DNA of 64,000 nucleotides from Asterias rubens (GCF_902459465.1 NC_047066.1:19781047-19845046); one strand, 5' to 3'; positions 13,010 to 23,182 are shown, counted from the first letter of the stretch. Translations and numbers: made by a program. Notes: generated by a model not told the origin, from the sequence alone.

Positions 13010-13170
13010 CCCAAACACCAATGTGTGTTAGCACTGTATACTCAGTACTTTCCCGAGTCCTGTGAAAAAAATATCACAGGCATGTTACTCGGGTGGGATT
13101 CGAACCCACGACCCTTGCAATTCTAGAGCAGTGTCTAATTACCAACTAGACTACCGAGGTTGCTCGGTAG
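13010..13170 (-). mobile_element. tRNA-derived SINE, copy 1
   Basis: The minus strand has CCTCGGTAGTCTAGTTGG (A-box region) and GTGGGTTCGAATCCCAC (B box/T arm) followed by a body with AAAGTACTGAGTATACAGTG. The T arm is perfect, but the anticodon arm is not a proper 5-bp stem. The same body is joined to a B box at 16595 and 48205, so this is a dispersed SINE and not a tRNA gene. Confidence 0.75.
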
Positions 13171-13350
13171 CTATAGGCAGTTCGAACATTCACTACAAAG
13201 CTTTATAAGAAAATCAGACATTCAACTCTGAAACGATTGTCATACATGGAACTTTCTTTAGTTGAATTGTTCAAACTAGAGCAGCAGTTATTATTACAGA
13301 CCGCAATGTTAGACCAGAAGTAATTACTCAAAGTACCTTGGGGGATTCAC

Positions 13351-13441
13351 CTTTAACTGGAGACTGCAGATCCTCTATCTAAGGCTGGTCTTGGACCTCT
13401 ACTTGGTGATGGATAGATGTCTTTGGAGATGCCAAACATTG
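13351..13441 (-). other. Exon-like cassette, copy 5 (minus strand)
   Basis: A 91-base body, the same length as copy 2, lies between a GTTGCAG acceptor-like end and AAAG|GTGAAT on the minus strand. The matching frame reads FGISKDIYPSPSRGPRP then ALDRGSAVSS followed by a TAA two codons before the donor. The conserved KDIYPS(x)SR(x)PRPA core supports common descent with copies 2 and 4; the stop suggests decay or use as a terminal exon. Confidence 0.45.
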
Positions 13442-13492
13442 CTGCAACAAAAACAAACCAAACAATTTGCAACAATAAATGCTTAAAGGCAG

Positions 13493-13808
13493 TGGACACT
13501 ACTACTCAAAATATTTAATAGCATAAAACGTTTCTTGGTAACGAGTAATGGGGAGAGGTTGATAATATAAAACATTGTTAGAAACGGCTCCCTCTGAAGT
13601 TATGTAGTTTTTGAGAAAGAAGGAATTTTCCACAAATTTGATTTCGAGACCTCAGATGTAGAATTTGAGGTCTCAAAATCAAGGTATTTTTTTCTTTTAT
13701 TAATATCTCGCAAATTCCAACGACCGATTGATCTCATAGGTTTGTTATTTTATGCATATGTTGAGCTTTTTCAACTGAGAAGACTAGTCTTTGACAACTA
13801 CCAAAGAA
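13493..13808. mobile_element. TTAA-type MITE M1, 3' end truncated
   Basis: It starts TTAAAGGCAGTGGACACTAC and contains the M1 internal palindrome (GAGACCTCAGATGTAGAATT, then its complement TTTGAGGTCTC). The far end stops in ACAACTACCAAAG without the final GTGTCCACTGCCTTTAA. Confidence 0.75.
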
Positions 13809-14644
13809 AAAAATATGTTCAAACTCAGACAGCATTGAGCGTGTAATGGCTTTTGTGCAGATAAACAATCTTTTTAAAATGTCCCTTACCATTAGACACA
13901 CGTACGGACTCTTTTGACAAAAAGCAAATAAATTCAGGCAAACTTTGTTTTTTTAGATGAACCCTTTATTAAACTCATGGTAGAGTTTATACAACTTTAC
14001 TTGTTGCCATTATAAACAGTTTGATTGCAGATAGACTGCTTGTTCTGTCAATATTTTCACAAATTGAGAAAAAAAAAAAAAAAATGAAAACAGCAACACA
14101 ATGGCTGAAGCTGTTATATTGATTAACCACTACTTTAACAGCAAATTTTATTAGATTTTTACTTGCAATAATTCTATCTCATCAGCATACTGTCCCTGTC
14201 TTATAGATCACTCAATTAGTTGGGTCATCTTGAATATGGAGTTGGCTGGCTACCAAGATTGTCCCTGCTAGCTGGAAGTGAAAAGAATATTTTGAACCAC
14301 AAATAATGCAGCTCTCCTTGACAAGAAGCAAAGATTAAAAAAAAAAAACTGTCTATCAAGAGAATAGTTATCAAGACAGCAACAATAGACGTGAGCAAAT
14401 TTGCGGTGACAAATCTCTTTTGAGTGAGAGTGGTTCTGAAGATAACCGAAGGGCTCAATGTTTCAGACTTCGTCTGTCGTTAGGAGACTGATGGAACAAT
14501 CTGGAACAATCAGCAACAATCTCATGCCTACAATGTATTACCCCAGTACTTTTAAGAAAGTGTCTTACCTCTGGGAACTGCTCCATTATGTTTCGGCCAA
14601 AAAAAGATTCAAGTGGAAGACAGTCACCTGTGATTGTTTGGACT

Positions 14645-15420
14645 CCACAAAGAAGAAGTCAATATTCCTGTCCAGGCTCCTGGTGACCAATTACATCAGA
14701 GTGGGAAGACATCTCTACTGTATGAATGGTTCATCTACCTCCCCTAGCCAGAACAAGATATGGTGCACATCCTCCACAAAGAAGAAGTCAAAGTTCCTGT
14801 CCATGCTCCTGTGATGGTGACAAATTCCATCAGAGTGGGAATACATCTCAACTGTATGGATGGTCCATCTACTTTCTCTAGCCAGAACAAGATATGGTGG
14901 ACATCCTCCACAAAGAAGAAGTCAATAGTCCTGTCCGTGCTCTGGTGACCAATTCCATCCGAGTGGGAATACATCTCAACTGTATGGATGGTCCATCTAC
15001 TTTCTCTAGCCAGAACAAGATATGGTGGACATCCTCCACAAAGAAGAAGTCAATATTCCTGTCCGTGCTCTGGTGACCAATTCCATCCGAGTGGGAATAC
15101 ATCTCAACTGTATGGATGGTCCATCTACTTTCTCTAGCCAGAACAAGATATGGTGGACATCCTCCACAAAGAAGAAGTCAATATTCCTGTCCGTGCTCTG
15201 GTGACCAATTCCATCCGAGTGGGAATACATCTCAACTGTATGGATGGTCCATCTACTTTCTCTAGCCAGAACAAGATATGGTGAACATCCTCCACAAAGA
15301 AGAAGTCAATATTCCTGTCCGTGCTCTGGTGACCAATTCCATCCGAGTGGGAAGACATCTCAACTGTATGGATGGGTTTATCTACTTTCTCTAGCCAGAA
15401 CAAGATACGGTGAACATCCT
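14645..15420. repeat. 128-bp tandem repeat, about six copies
   Basis: Units begin ACAAAGAAGAAGTCAATATT and include CAACTGTATGGATGGTCC and GCCAGAACAAGATATGG. Exact 128-base spacing is seen between 14878, 15006 and 15134; the first units are more diverged. 128 is not a multiple of three, so the reading frame rotates between copies and the open frames on both strands are not credible proteins. A single diverged unit also occurs at 17244-17370. Confidence 0.93.
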
Positions 15421-15597
15421 TGGGAGCCATCTGAAAGAGAACAATACTATAGAGCGGGATATCATAAAGGATGGAAGCCACACTTGTGCATGGCTTACCG
15501 ATCTTCTGCGGCTAGAAAGATTTCTACCAAAGCAAAGAACAATCCTGTATTTTGACTTTAAGTGGATAGTACTCTTTCGGGCAATTGAAAGAATGCA

Positions 15598-15787
15598 TTA
15601 ATTCAAACCTTGCAAAATTAGTTTATGGCCTGACGTTTCGACCCGAGCAGAGTCTTTCTTGAAGCAAAGATTCTACTAGGGTTGAAACGTCAAGCCATCC
15701 ACTATTTTTTTGCATATGCGATTGGTCCTTTTGGTTGGTAAGTTGTTAACAACAGCTAATTCTATTTCTGAATTTAATTCAAACCTT
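15598..15787. mobile_element. Insertion with 14-bp target-site duplication
   Basis: The 14-mer TTAATTCAAACCTT occurs at 15598-15611 and 15774-15787, flanking 162 bases that are absent from the paralogous block, where the same 14-mer occurs once (17551-17564). This filled/empty pair shows a real insertion. The insert contains GGCCTGACGTTTCGACC and its near complement GGGTTGAAACGTCAAGCC, forming a hairpin. The 14-base duplication and lack of inverted termini suggest target-primed retrotransposition of a truncated element. Confidence 0.8.
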
Positions 15788-15900
15788 TATATTACTTCTC
15801 TGTCATGGGATGGTAGGATCAGGGGAGGGTACATCTTTTGCTGAGACGACAGCTCCAGCGTTGCATTCACAACACCATGACTACACTGAGGGATGACAGC
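15787..15900 (-). CDS. Terminal coding exon of an unrecognised minus-strand gene
   Basis: On the minus strand a strong acceptor (TAGTTACCTTGCAG) is followed by exactly 37 codons and TAA. The peptide starts AVIPQCSHGVVNATLELS and ends LPSHDREVI. A duplicate of this exon lies at 17566-17678. I do not recognise the family. No partner exon with a matching phase-0 donor could be fixed with confidence; the 128-bp array lies downstream and would be 3' untranslated or intergenic. It may belong to the same transcription unit as the exon-like cassettes or the first exon near 23.4 kb, which is speculation. Confidence 0.4.
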   Translation of the reverse strand, partial: AVIPQCSHGVVNATLELSSQQKMYPPLILPSHDREVI

Positions 15901-16039
15901 CTGCAAGGTAACTAACAAAACAATGTCTCTAAAATACTGAAAATAATTTGTTTTTTTTACCCCATCATGAATGATGGGTGGTAACAACCCTTCAGAAAAA
16001 GGGACTGCAAGCATCAACTTAGTAATGTAGACCAATTAA

Positions 16040-16590
16040 TGGCTTACTGTAGAATGTGTGCTTCATGTCTTCATTCTCTACATACAGTGTCAAATAACTG
16101 CACTAATTATGTCATCAACAAATTCAAATCAGTGTACACATGCACAACAAAAACTACTTTCTGGAAAATTATGCTTACATGAAGTCTCTTTTTTTTTTTT
16201 TACTAACCAGCAAGTAGAGCCATGAAGTTGGACCCTCTCTGAAAACTACAAGGTCAAAAGTTCAGTGCCTATCATACATCAAGAACCCAGTGCACTTATG
16301 GACAAGAGAAGGGGTTCGCCCTGTTAACCAGTTTCTAGTGTCAACAATTCACAAATAATAAACAACAAAACAGCAACAAAATTGAATGGTTAGAGGAACA
16401 CCACACAACATGATCAATTTTCAAGACTTGAAAACAACCATCTACTAAATGCAAAATATTACAGGTAAAAAAAAGCCTGCATAAATTTGAGCTAACCCAT
16501 TGGTTAGTGTGTAATAACAAGGCTCCTAAATTTGTTTCAATAGATGTTGTTTTTTGCACCAGGGGTTACGAATAACTAAAAATGTTGGTT
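16040..16590. other. No gene seen
   Basis: AT-rich sequence with a short T tract at 16190-16201. No exon, inverted-repeat element or tandem repeat is convincing here. Confidence 0.5.
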
Positions 16591-16594
16591 TTAA

Positions 16595-16735
16595 CCCTTA
16601 CAGTGACATCTGCTCTAGCAATGCAGAGGTCTTGTGTTTTAATCCCACCGGAGAGATTCACCGATGACTTTTGTTCACAAAACTTGGGAAAGTACTGAGT
16701 ATTCACAATTTACTTAATACACATTGTTGTAAGGG
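16595..16735 (+). mobile_element. tRNA-derived SINE, copy 2
   Basis: It has the SINE body order seen at 48205 and (minus strand) at 13010: CTGCTCTAGCAATGCAGAGG, a decayed B box (TGTTTTAATCCCACCGG), then AAAGTACTGAGTATTCAC. The A-box region is missing or unrecognisable. Confidence 0.6.
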
Positions 16736-17239
16736 TAATTTAAACGGGTTTTATGGTTGTAAGAAGCTAGTTTTACTGGTGTCAAGATAGCAACACCAAG
16801 CTATTGGATTAAACTTAACCGTTGCCCTATTGGCATGTCCCCCACTGTGGCGGATCTTTAGCCCCTTTCACACAAGAGCAACTTAGCAAGTATCCATTGC
16901 TAAATTGTAGCATTAAGGTTGTAACAATAATACAAATTGTACCTAGAGTGAGAAAAACAATACTGTAGTGCTGTCAAGGGTCTCTTTTAAAATTGTCAAA
17001 CTATATTTTACAACCAAGCTAAATTTAAGGAAGGGACCTCAGTTAAACTGCTGTCGTGTGAAAAGCACTTTTGTCTTTTAAAGACAAGTTGAAAATGATG
17101 ATAAGCCAAACATGAGCAAACAATATTAATGTTTTAACTCACCATGATCTGCATTGTACAGTGTATCTCATCAGCATACTCTCAGAGGAGTGTTCCTCAA
17201 CACTATGTCTCAGCTTCAAGTGTCAGACAGTCATCAGAA

Positions 17240-17860
17240 TATCAGCACTCCACTAAAGAAGAAGTCAAGATTCCTGTCCATGTTTCTGGTGACTATGTCC
17301 TTTTAGGACATCGGATAGTTCGCCTACTTCACCTTGCCAGAACTAGATATGGTGGACATCATGGGCAGCCATCTGAAAGAGAAAAGTTACTAAAGAGCAT
17401 GATAAAAGTACACTGAACTGTTGGATGGATGCCATCTAGCCAAAGGCATGCCCATCTTTCCAAGAAGGAAATATTTCTTCCCCAGCAAAGCCCAACCCTG
17501 TATTTTGACTTAAGCAGGATGGTTCCCGCTTAGGTGATACAAAGAATGCATTAATTCAAACCTTCATATTACTTCTCTGTCATGGGATGGTAGGATCAGG
17601 GGAGGGGTACATCTGTTGCTGAGACGTCAGCTCCAGCGTTGCAATCACCACACCATGACTACACTGATGGATGACAGCCTGCAAGGTAACTAACAAAACA
17701 ATGTCTTTCAAAAATACTGAAAATAAATCATGTTTTTAACCTCATCATACTTGGAATAAAATTAAGAGCAATTTTTGGTAACAACCTTCTTGAAACAGGA
17801 GACGTCCTGAAGGCATGTCAACTAAGAAATGTGGACCAATTAATGGCTTTGCCTGCTGTG
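17240..17860. repeat. Duplicated block, copy B
   Basis: Paralogue of 15295-16035, about 2 kb away in direct orientation. It carries one 128-bp-like unit rather than six and has the uninterrupted (empty) target site at 17551-17564. Confidence 0.88.
17566..17678 (-). pseudogene. Frameshifted duplicate of the terminal exon
   Basis: The minus strand keeps the acceptor TACCTTGCAG and most of the exon found at 15787-15900 (AVIHQCSHGVV, then ATLELTSQQQMYP), but one extra C in the run after ATGTACC shifts the frame, so the ending PSHDREVI is lost and a TGA ends it within a few codons. This is a degraded copy, or an allele with a different C-terminus. Confidence 0.55.
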
Positions 17861-18112
17861 GCATTTTGTACTTCTTGTCTTTATTTACTTAGGCCTACAT
17901 GAAGTCAGTGTCTCTTTGCTTTCCTGAGTGCTGTTTTTTGTTTTACTAAACAGTAAAAATAAAGTAGAGCCATGAAGTTATGCCCTTTCTAAACAGCACA
18001 AGGTCGAAAATTCAGTAGATACTACACATCAGTGTTTGAAAAAAGCACAACATAAAACAACCTTAATTCTTAAATGATCTCAAACCTGCAACTAGCTTGC
18101 TCTAGTCACCAT

Positions 18113-18487
18113 TTAAAGGCAGTGGACACTATTGGTAATTATTAGCATAAAACATTCTTAGTGACGAGTAATGGGGAGAGGTTGATGGAATAAAACATGG
18201 TGAGAAACGGCTCCCTCTACAATGCCATAGTTTTCGAGAAAGAAGTAAAATTTTCAATGAATTTGATGTCGAGACCTCAGACTTAGACATTGAGGTCTCG
18301 AAATCAACCATCTGAACGCACAGAACTTCGTGTGACAAGGGTGGTTTTTCTTTCATTATTATCTTGCAACTTCAACGACCAATTGAGCTCAAATTTTCAC
18401 AGGTTTTATATTTTATGCATATATGTTGAGATACACAAAGTCAGAAGACTGGTCTTCGACAATTACCATTAGTGTCCACTGTCTTTA
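18113..18487. mobile_element. TTAA-type MITE M1, full length
   Basis: It runs from TTAAAGGCAGTGGACAC to GTGTCCACTGTCTTTAA, with the internal palindrome around GAGACCTCAGACTTAGAC. About 375 bases, the usual length for M1 in this window. Confidence 0.85.
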
Positions 18488-18739
18488 AGTAGAATAAAAA
18501 GCAAGTTTTCAAAGAGCAAAATCTACACTCAAATATATTGTACACATGGTGTTACCGCAAACCGAATATACATTGATACCTCGCCATGCAATGACTCAAA
18601 AACTTGAACACTAAACTACCTTCCCCTTAAAAACAGCTGTTCATTTTGGCATCCAGGACAAGAATCAGACATCACATCTTGCTCTCTACAATACAATGTC
18701 AGAATGTCCTTAGATTGTCCTTGATGTGTAAGTCGCTCA

Positions 18740-18985
18740 AACAAAACATGTCAGGACTTCTTCAACTTGAGTAGCCTCATATCTCTGCAGAGCTCGCTCC
18801 CTGGGAGCTGGATGTGTTTCTTTCTGGTTGGATCTCACATCCTGTGGCTGTGAAAGACCCAAGCTCAAAGAGGTCTGGTGGGTGTTTCCATCCTGTTCCG
18901 TATCTTCAGGTCCTGCAGATGATAGCGCCTTTGGCTGTGGCTGCGTTCCTTTCTGGAGAGTGATTGTGTTCACACATGTTGTCAT
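18740..18985 (-). CDS. Possible coding stretch, unrecognised (minus strand)
   Basis: An open frame of about 80 codons on the minus strand, rich in Q, S, T and P (KGTQPQPKALSS, LGLSQPQDVRSN) and ending EEVLTCFV then TGA. Composition is more protein-like than the surrounding AT-rich DNA. A possible acceptor (CACTCTCCAG|AAAGG) lies just inside. It sits 11 bases downstream of the coding-like stretch at 18997-19169 but in another frame. No family is recognised and it may be a 3' untranslated region. Confidence 0.25.
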
Positions 18986-18996
18986 TAGATAGTCCT

Positions 18997-19169
18997 TCAG
19001 ATCTCATCCAGGTCTGAACAGTTGTACTTCAGCCCTCTGGTGGGATCATCATCATTTCCATCCATCCCTTGCATCACTCTCAGCATTATCAGTGGCTTAG
19101 GTTCACTCCAGGTGAATGCTAGCAGTCCTATACCTTCTCGTTCTAAAACTTCCACCCTTCTTCCACCAG
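18997..19169 (-). CDS. Likely coding exon of an unrecognised minus-strand gene
   Basis: The minus strand reads GGRRVEVLEREGIGLLAF, then TWSEPKPLIMLRVMQG, MDGNDDDPTRGLKYNC and SDLDEI before TGA (18997-18999). The sequence looks like a folded protein with an acidic turn, unlike the repeats around it. A possible acceptor (CACCAACTGCAG) marks the start at 19169, leaving two bases of a split codon; the alternative is that the exon starts further upstream. I do not recognise the family. If TGA is genuine this is a terminal exon; alternatively a lesion separates it from the stretch at 18740-18985. Confidence 0.4.
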
Positions 19170-19379
19170 CTGCAGTTGGTGGCTAAGGAATTGCTCCCTC
19201 AATGTAACAGTCAAACACAGTGATTCAATTTAAATAATTATAACATTTATTTCCATAATGACCACTGCAGTACAGACAAATCAAGACAAACAATGAGCAC
19301 TGCCGGAGTCTCTTTAAAGTAAAATGAATTTATAACAAGAAGCAGTTTTCTTTCTTTAGAAGACAATCAGAGCATACTG

Positions 19380-19475
19380 TTTGAAACGTCGAGTTGAAAC
19401 CAACGGTTTTTTTCAGAACCACCCCAACTCATTTAGAGATAGTCATTACATGGTGTTACCGCAAACTTTTCCATA
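19380..19475. mobile_element. Possible Penelope-like element fragment
   Basis: TTTGAAACGTCGAGTTGAAA is followed 70 bases on by ACATGGTGTTACCGCAAAC. The second motif also occurs at 18546-18564, and GAAACGTC motifs recur at 15690, 24455 and 42505. GAAACGTC is the 3' part of the hammerhead-ribozyme core carried in Penelope-like element terminal repeats, but the CTGANGA half is not intact here, so assignment is tentative. Confidence 0.25.
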
Positions 19476-19924
19476 TAAGAAGCAATTTGTTAAAAAACTA
19501 ACAATGTCATATGGAACCCCATATCATAGAGCTGCTTCAAGTAAGCATAAAATATGCTTAGCACAACAACATTATGCTTACCATAGGTTACCAACAAAAT
19601 TACTGCATCACATGTGTACCATTTGCAACTGGTTGGTTTAATGCTCATCTCTAGCAGAAAATTGTTAAGCAATATTAAGCATGTAACTCTGCAACTATGA
19701 GAATGGATTCTGGTTTAATTCCTTTTAAGACATTCTCTTGACTATAAAAACACAATTCAGGCAAAAAAATCAATTGAAACTGAATAAAAACTGACTTCAT
19801 CTTCAGGCAAATGAGTCCACTCTTCAAATTGTCTTGTCTGGTTGCTTGGTTTGAAAAAGAATATTGGAAACTCAAAGTCAGTGTTACAAATACATGTAAC
19901 ATAAGTCCTTCATACAAGAGCACA

Positions 19925-20115
19925 GGGCTGCAATTTCATCGAGCTGCTAAGCGCAAAAATATGCTTAGCATGAAACTTCTTGATGGATAAAAACAGGATT
20001 ACCAACCCAATTTGTTACTGATATTCAGCTGTTGTTTGCTTTTCCTGAAAATCACATGGAAATATTTTTGGAAATCTTGTTTTTATCAAGGAAGAAATTT
20101 CATGCTTAGCAAATT
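19925..20115. mobile_element. Inverted-repeat element M7, copy 1
   Basis: It begins with a GGGC(..)AATTTCAT(C/A)GAGCTGCTAAGC end and contains AAACAGGATTACCAACC with its complement further on, as in the fuller copy at 58745-58995. The right end is decayed. Confidence 0.65.
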
Positions 20116-20223
20116 TAATGCATTGATTCCTGAATGGCTCTTCAGACACACGCTTTTGGTGAAGCGATCGGCGTAAATAAAGGGAACTAGGATTTTTTAA
20201 TTCAATCTTGGCCTAACATAAGC

Positions 20224-20551
20224 GATAAAAGGCACTGGACACCTTTGATGATTGTCATATTTATAATGACCTGCATTCTCACTTGGTGTATTCCAACATT
20301 TTATATGCATAAAATCAATCACAAATCTGTGAACATTTGGACTCAATTGGTCATCAAAGCTGCAAGAGAATATGAAAAAAAAAACACATTTGTACAAATT
20401 TGTGTGCTTTCATCAGATGCATAATAAATGGCTTCATCAAGTCTTTTATTATTTGAGTGAAAACTTTACCTATCAAAAACTCACAATGGTCTCTACTATC
20501 AACAGCTCTCCATTTGCTCGTGAGTAAATACCAATAGTGGTGCCTTTTTAA
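20224..20551. mobile_element. TTAA-type MITE M1, diverged
   Basis: It starts AAAAGGCACTGGACACC and ends CCAATAGTGGTGCCTTTTTAA. The centre lacks the usual GAGACCTC palindrome. It is an older copy than most others in the window. Confidence 0.65.
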
Positions 20552-20584
20552 CAAACTGCTTTATTATTTGTACTGAGAACATTG

Positions 20585-21040
20585 GGAGACTGTGGCTCTT
20601 ATGGTTCTGTGTTCTCAACTACAGTTCCTTGGGTAGGCCTCCTACTACCCCATCCATAAAACTTGAGCTGGGACCAGTCATTGGCTCTTATGGTACTGTG
20701 TTCTCAACTACAGTTCCTTGGGTAGGCCTCCTACTACCCCATCCATAAAACTTGAGCTGGGACCAGTCATTGGCTCTTATGGTACTGTGATCTCAACTAC
20801 AGTTCCTTGGGTAAGCCCCCTACTACCCCATCCATAAAACTTGAGCTGGGACCAGTCATTGGCTCTTATGGTACTGTGATCTCAACTACAGTTCCTTGGG
20901 TAGGCCCCCTACTACCCTATCCATAAAACTTGAGCTGGGACCAGTCATTGGCTCTTATGGTACTGTGTTCTCAACTACAGTTCCTTGGGTAGGCCCCCTA
21001 CTACCCCATCCATAAAACTTGAGCTGGGACCAGTCATTGG
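20585..21040. repeat. 89-bp tandem repeat, about five copies
   Basis: GGCTCTTATGGTACTGTG recurs at 20594, 20683 and 20772 and then at the same spacing to about 20950. Units end ACTTGAGCTGGGACCAGTCA. Copies differ by only a few substitutions. Confidence 0.93.
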
Positions 21041-21610
21041 GGCGATGGTCAAGTTAGAGCGGAACACGGGAACTAATGGGATGTCTCAACTCATTGGTTG
21101 ACTTGACTCATTGACAAAGAATAAAAACACTACTTGGGGTCAGTTACTTTCAAGGGAAAGTTTATTTCCTTATCCTGACAAAACAAGGATTCACAGTTAA
21201 ACAAAACAAACAGTTAGCACAACAAATAATGAAAAGTCCCTTGAACTTCAAGACCCTCCTAATCTTCCAAAATACTTCAATCATTAACAATTGAATGTTT
21301 GGACTTTAAAAAACTGAAATTGTTTTTTTCAATAACAAGCAATGATGACATGGACTTGGACCTAGAATCCTAAATTATACAGAGTCAAGCAATGAGTTGG
21401 AGCTAGACAAGTTGAATCATTACAAATAGTGCCATCTCAATCACGTATAGTGTGTCGCACGTCGATCACACCCGGCCCTTAAGTGTTGTGCACAACATAC
21501 ATTGTATACGGGGTCAAATTTTACAGGCAGTTGGCGAAGTAGTTGTACATTTATAAAATTATTTATACTCATTTTATGTTCAAGGCATGATCAGTCAAAT
21601 ATTTTGTGGT
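21041..21610. other. No gene seen
   Basis: Sequence without convincing exons. It has a short inverted TTGTGCACAACATACA-like motif near 21487 but nothing I can classify. Confidence 0.45.
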
Positions 21611-21613
21611 ATT

Positions 21614-21850
21614 TTAAAGTCACCTGGAAGTGGTATTTTTTCAAAATAAAGCTTTTGTCACTTATATATGTGTTTTGATGAGTGGAATGTGAATAAACAG
21701 TTAACTAAGGTTTTAAAAAATCAGTTCTTATGTTATTTACAAATTTAAGAGTAGACACCGACCCGAGAGGGCGCTGTTCGTGACGTCAATCGAGGCAGAC
21801 TTTGCCTATAATGCGTAGAGTAAACACAATTGCAAAGTACATGTAAGTTC
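21614..21850 (-). mobile_element. Terminal fragment of the THAP-type DNA transposon
   Basis: TTAAAGTCACCTGGAAGTGG at 21614 is the inverted end of the element at 47148-48128, and GACCCGAGAGGGCGCTG plus GTGACGTCAATCGAGGCAGA near 21760-21800 match its internal blocks (complement near 47950-47985, and direct near 47305). The rest, including the coding part, is missing, as in a deletion derivative. Confidence 0.7.
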
Positions 21851-22139
21851 AATAAAAAATGTTTTGCATGTGACTCACCCGGGCAGATACAGGTTGTAGC
21901 TGTAACCCGCTGTTCCTTCTCTATGTGCTTGGATGCTTCACTCTGCAGGGGAGGGCCACATGAGCATGTACAGTTGTACTTCTATCAGTTCAGCAAACAC
22001 TTGTATGGTACCAAGCACCATCCATACTGAAGCTGGTTTAAACTGTGTGAGATATAAGAACCAAACTGTTAAAACATGTAGGGCCTACATAATGTAAATA
22101 AAACAGTCAGGATTCAAACTGCGTACTTAAAATGTACAT

Positions 22140-22530
22140 GTAAAGCCTCGGTCACAACCCACCGTGCATGTTTGTTGTCCGTACGTTTTGTGGGAGGCCA
22201 CGGCTGCCACGTTTTTTATGAAAACATGGGGAGGGAGTGGCAAGAGCAGGGAGGGAATATGTCAACGCACATCACTCGCACGGTTTGTGCAAGGTGTAAG
22301 TAGGTGGCCCGCATGCCATGCCTGGCCGTGAGTGGTTGCGTGCATAGTACGTTGCGCACGTGGTATGTGAGTACTACATGCTTACAACGTGCTTACAACG
22401 TACGATCATCTTGCGAGTGCCACGTTGTCGTACGGAGGCCCTACTTACACGTGCTGATTACGTACGGTGTACTCACTCGCATGTTGTAAGTGCGTGCAGG
22501 TGCGGTTAGCATGCGCTAATTTATGGTAAA
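22140..22530. repeat. ACGT-rich fold-back segment
   Basis: Dense in ACGTG/CACGT/GTACG motifs (TTGTCCGTACGTTTTG, TTGCGCACGTGGTATG, CTTACAACGTGCTTACAACG, CACGTTGTCGTACGGAGGCC) that pair with one another, against an AT-rich background. This looks like a small inverted-repeat element or a CpG-rich island; the boundaries are uncertain. Confidence 0.4.
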
Positions 22531-23048
22531 AAGTGGCCTTATTTGTCCTGGGGGAAAAAATATGCTTCCAGCACGTGGAGTCTTGGCACAAGACGTCGCA
22601 AAGTTCTGCAGTTTGTGTAAATTGCTCCCTGACTATTATCAATCTGCCTAGTGTTTCATTGACGCAAGTTGAAGGCAATTTGGCTGCAATTAGTAGGCCG
22701 CCAGTGATCAGAGCAAGAAAGTGTTTACACGGGAATGGAAATGCAATTTCAATTTTCTTTTCAGAAAATATTAACACCAAAGGAGACAATTCAACAATTT
22801 TAAATAATGCGGGCTTGGAGTTCCAACTACAAGGAACATATGAGTAAAAGTTCAGACTCCCGAGTTAGGTAGAAATATTTTTACCAGATTTTTAATTTTG
22901 TTTGCAATGATTCGGGACCTTCATACCCTGCACTCCGTCGCGTTGCCTGCAACGGAGGAGTCAAACCTGGGCTACTCATTGGCTAGATTAGTTTGCCCAA
23001 ATTAAGTCTAGTGCGAACACCGCTTAACAATTGTCGGAAAGAGACGAG

Positions 23049-23182
23049 GGATAACTTTCTGTGTATGGGGATAATGGCGCCACCACCTTTTCACTCATTT
23101 CTACAAAAAGGGATATCACATTGACAAAAATTATTATTTCATATCGAATGAAAAAGTGGTGGCGTTATACGGAAATTTTTCC
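23049..23182. mobile_element. Short palindromic MITE M6, copy 1
   Basis: A ~130-base hairpin element: GGATAACTTTC(..)ATGGCGCCACCAC(..)TTTCACTCATTT at one end pairs with GAATGAAAAAGTGGTGGCG and ACGGAAATTTTTCC at the other. Better preserved copies lie at 25882 and 43883. Confidence 0.8.

Larger units (their letters stand above)
15295..16035. repeat. Duplicated block, copy A
   Basis: The last 128-bp-repeat unit and everything to about 16035 is paralogous to 17240-17860: shared landmarks are GGAGCCATCTGAAAGAGA, GAATGCATTAATTCAAACC, CATGGGATGGTAGGATCAGG and ACTAACAAAACAATGTCT, in the same order. Copy A alone contains the insertion at 15598-15787. Confidence 0.88.

Noticed and set aside
13088-13165. 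A tRNA gene on the minus strand
   Set aside because: The T arm and acceptor-like ends are good, but the anticodon stem is only about three pairs and the same head-body unit recurs at 16595 and 48205, so it is a SINE.
14225-14458. A membrane-like minus-strand open frame
   Set aside because: The hydrophobic run comes from a poly-A/T stretch, and the end near 14420-14458 resembles the repeat sequence at 63240-63280.
14744-15481. Repeated open frames on both strands in the 128-bp array
   Set aside because: 128 is not a multiple of three, so each copy shifts frame; similar frames on both strands are a by-product of low stop density in the unit.
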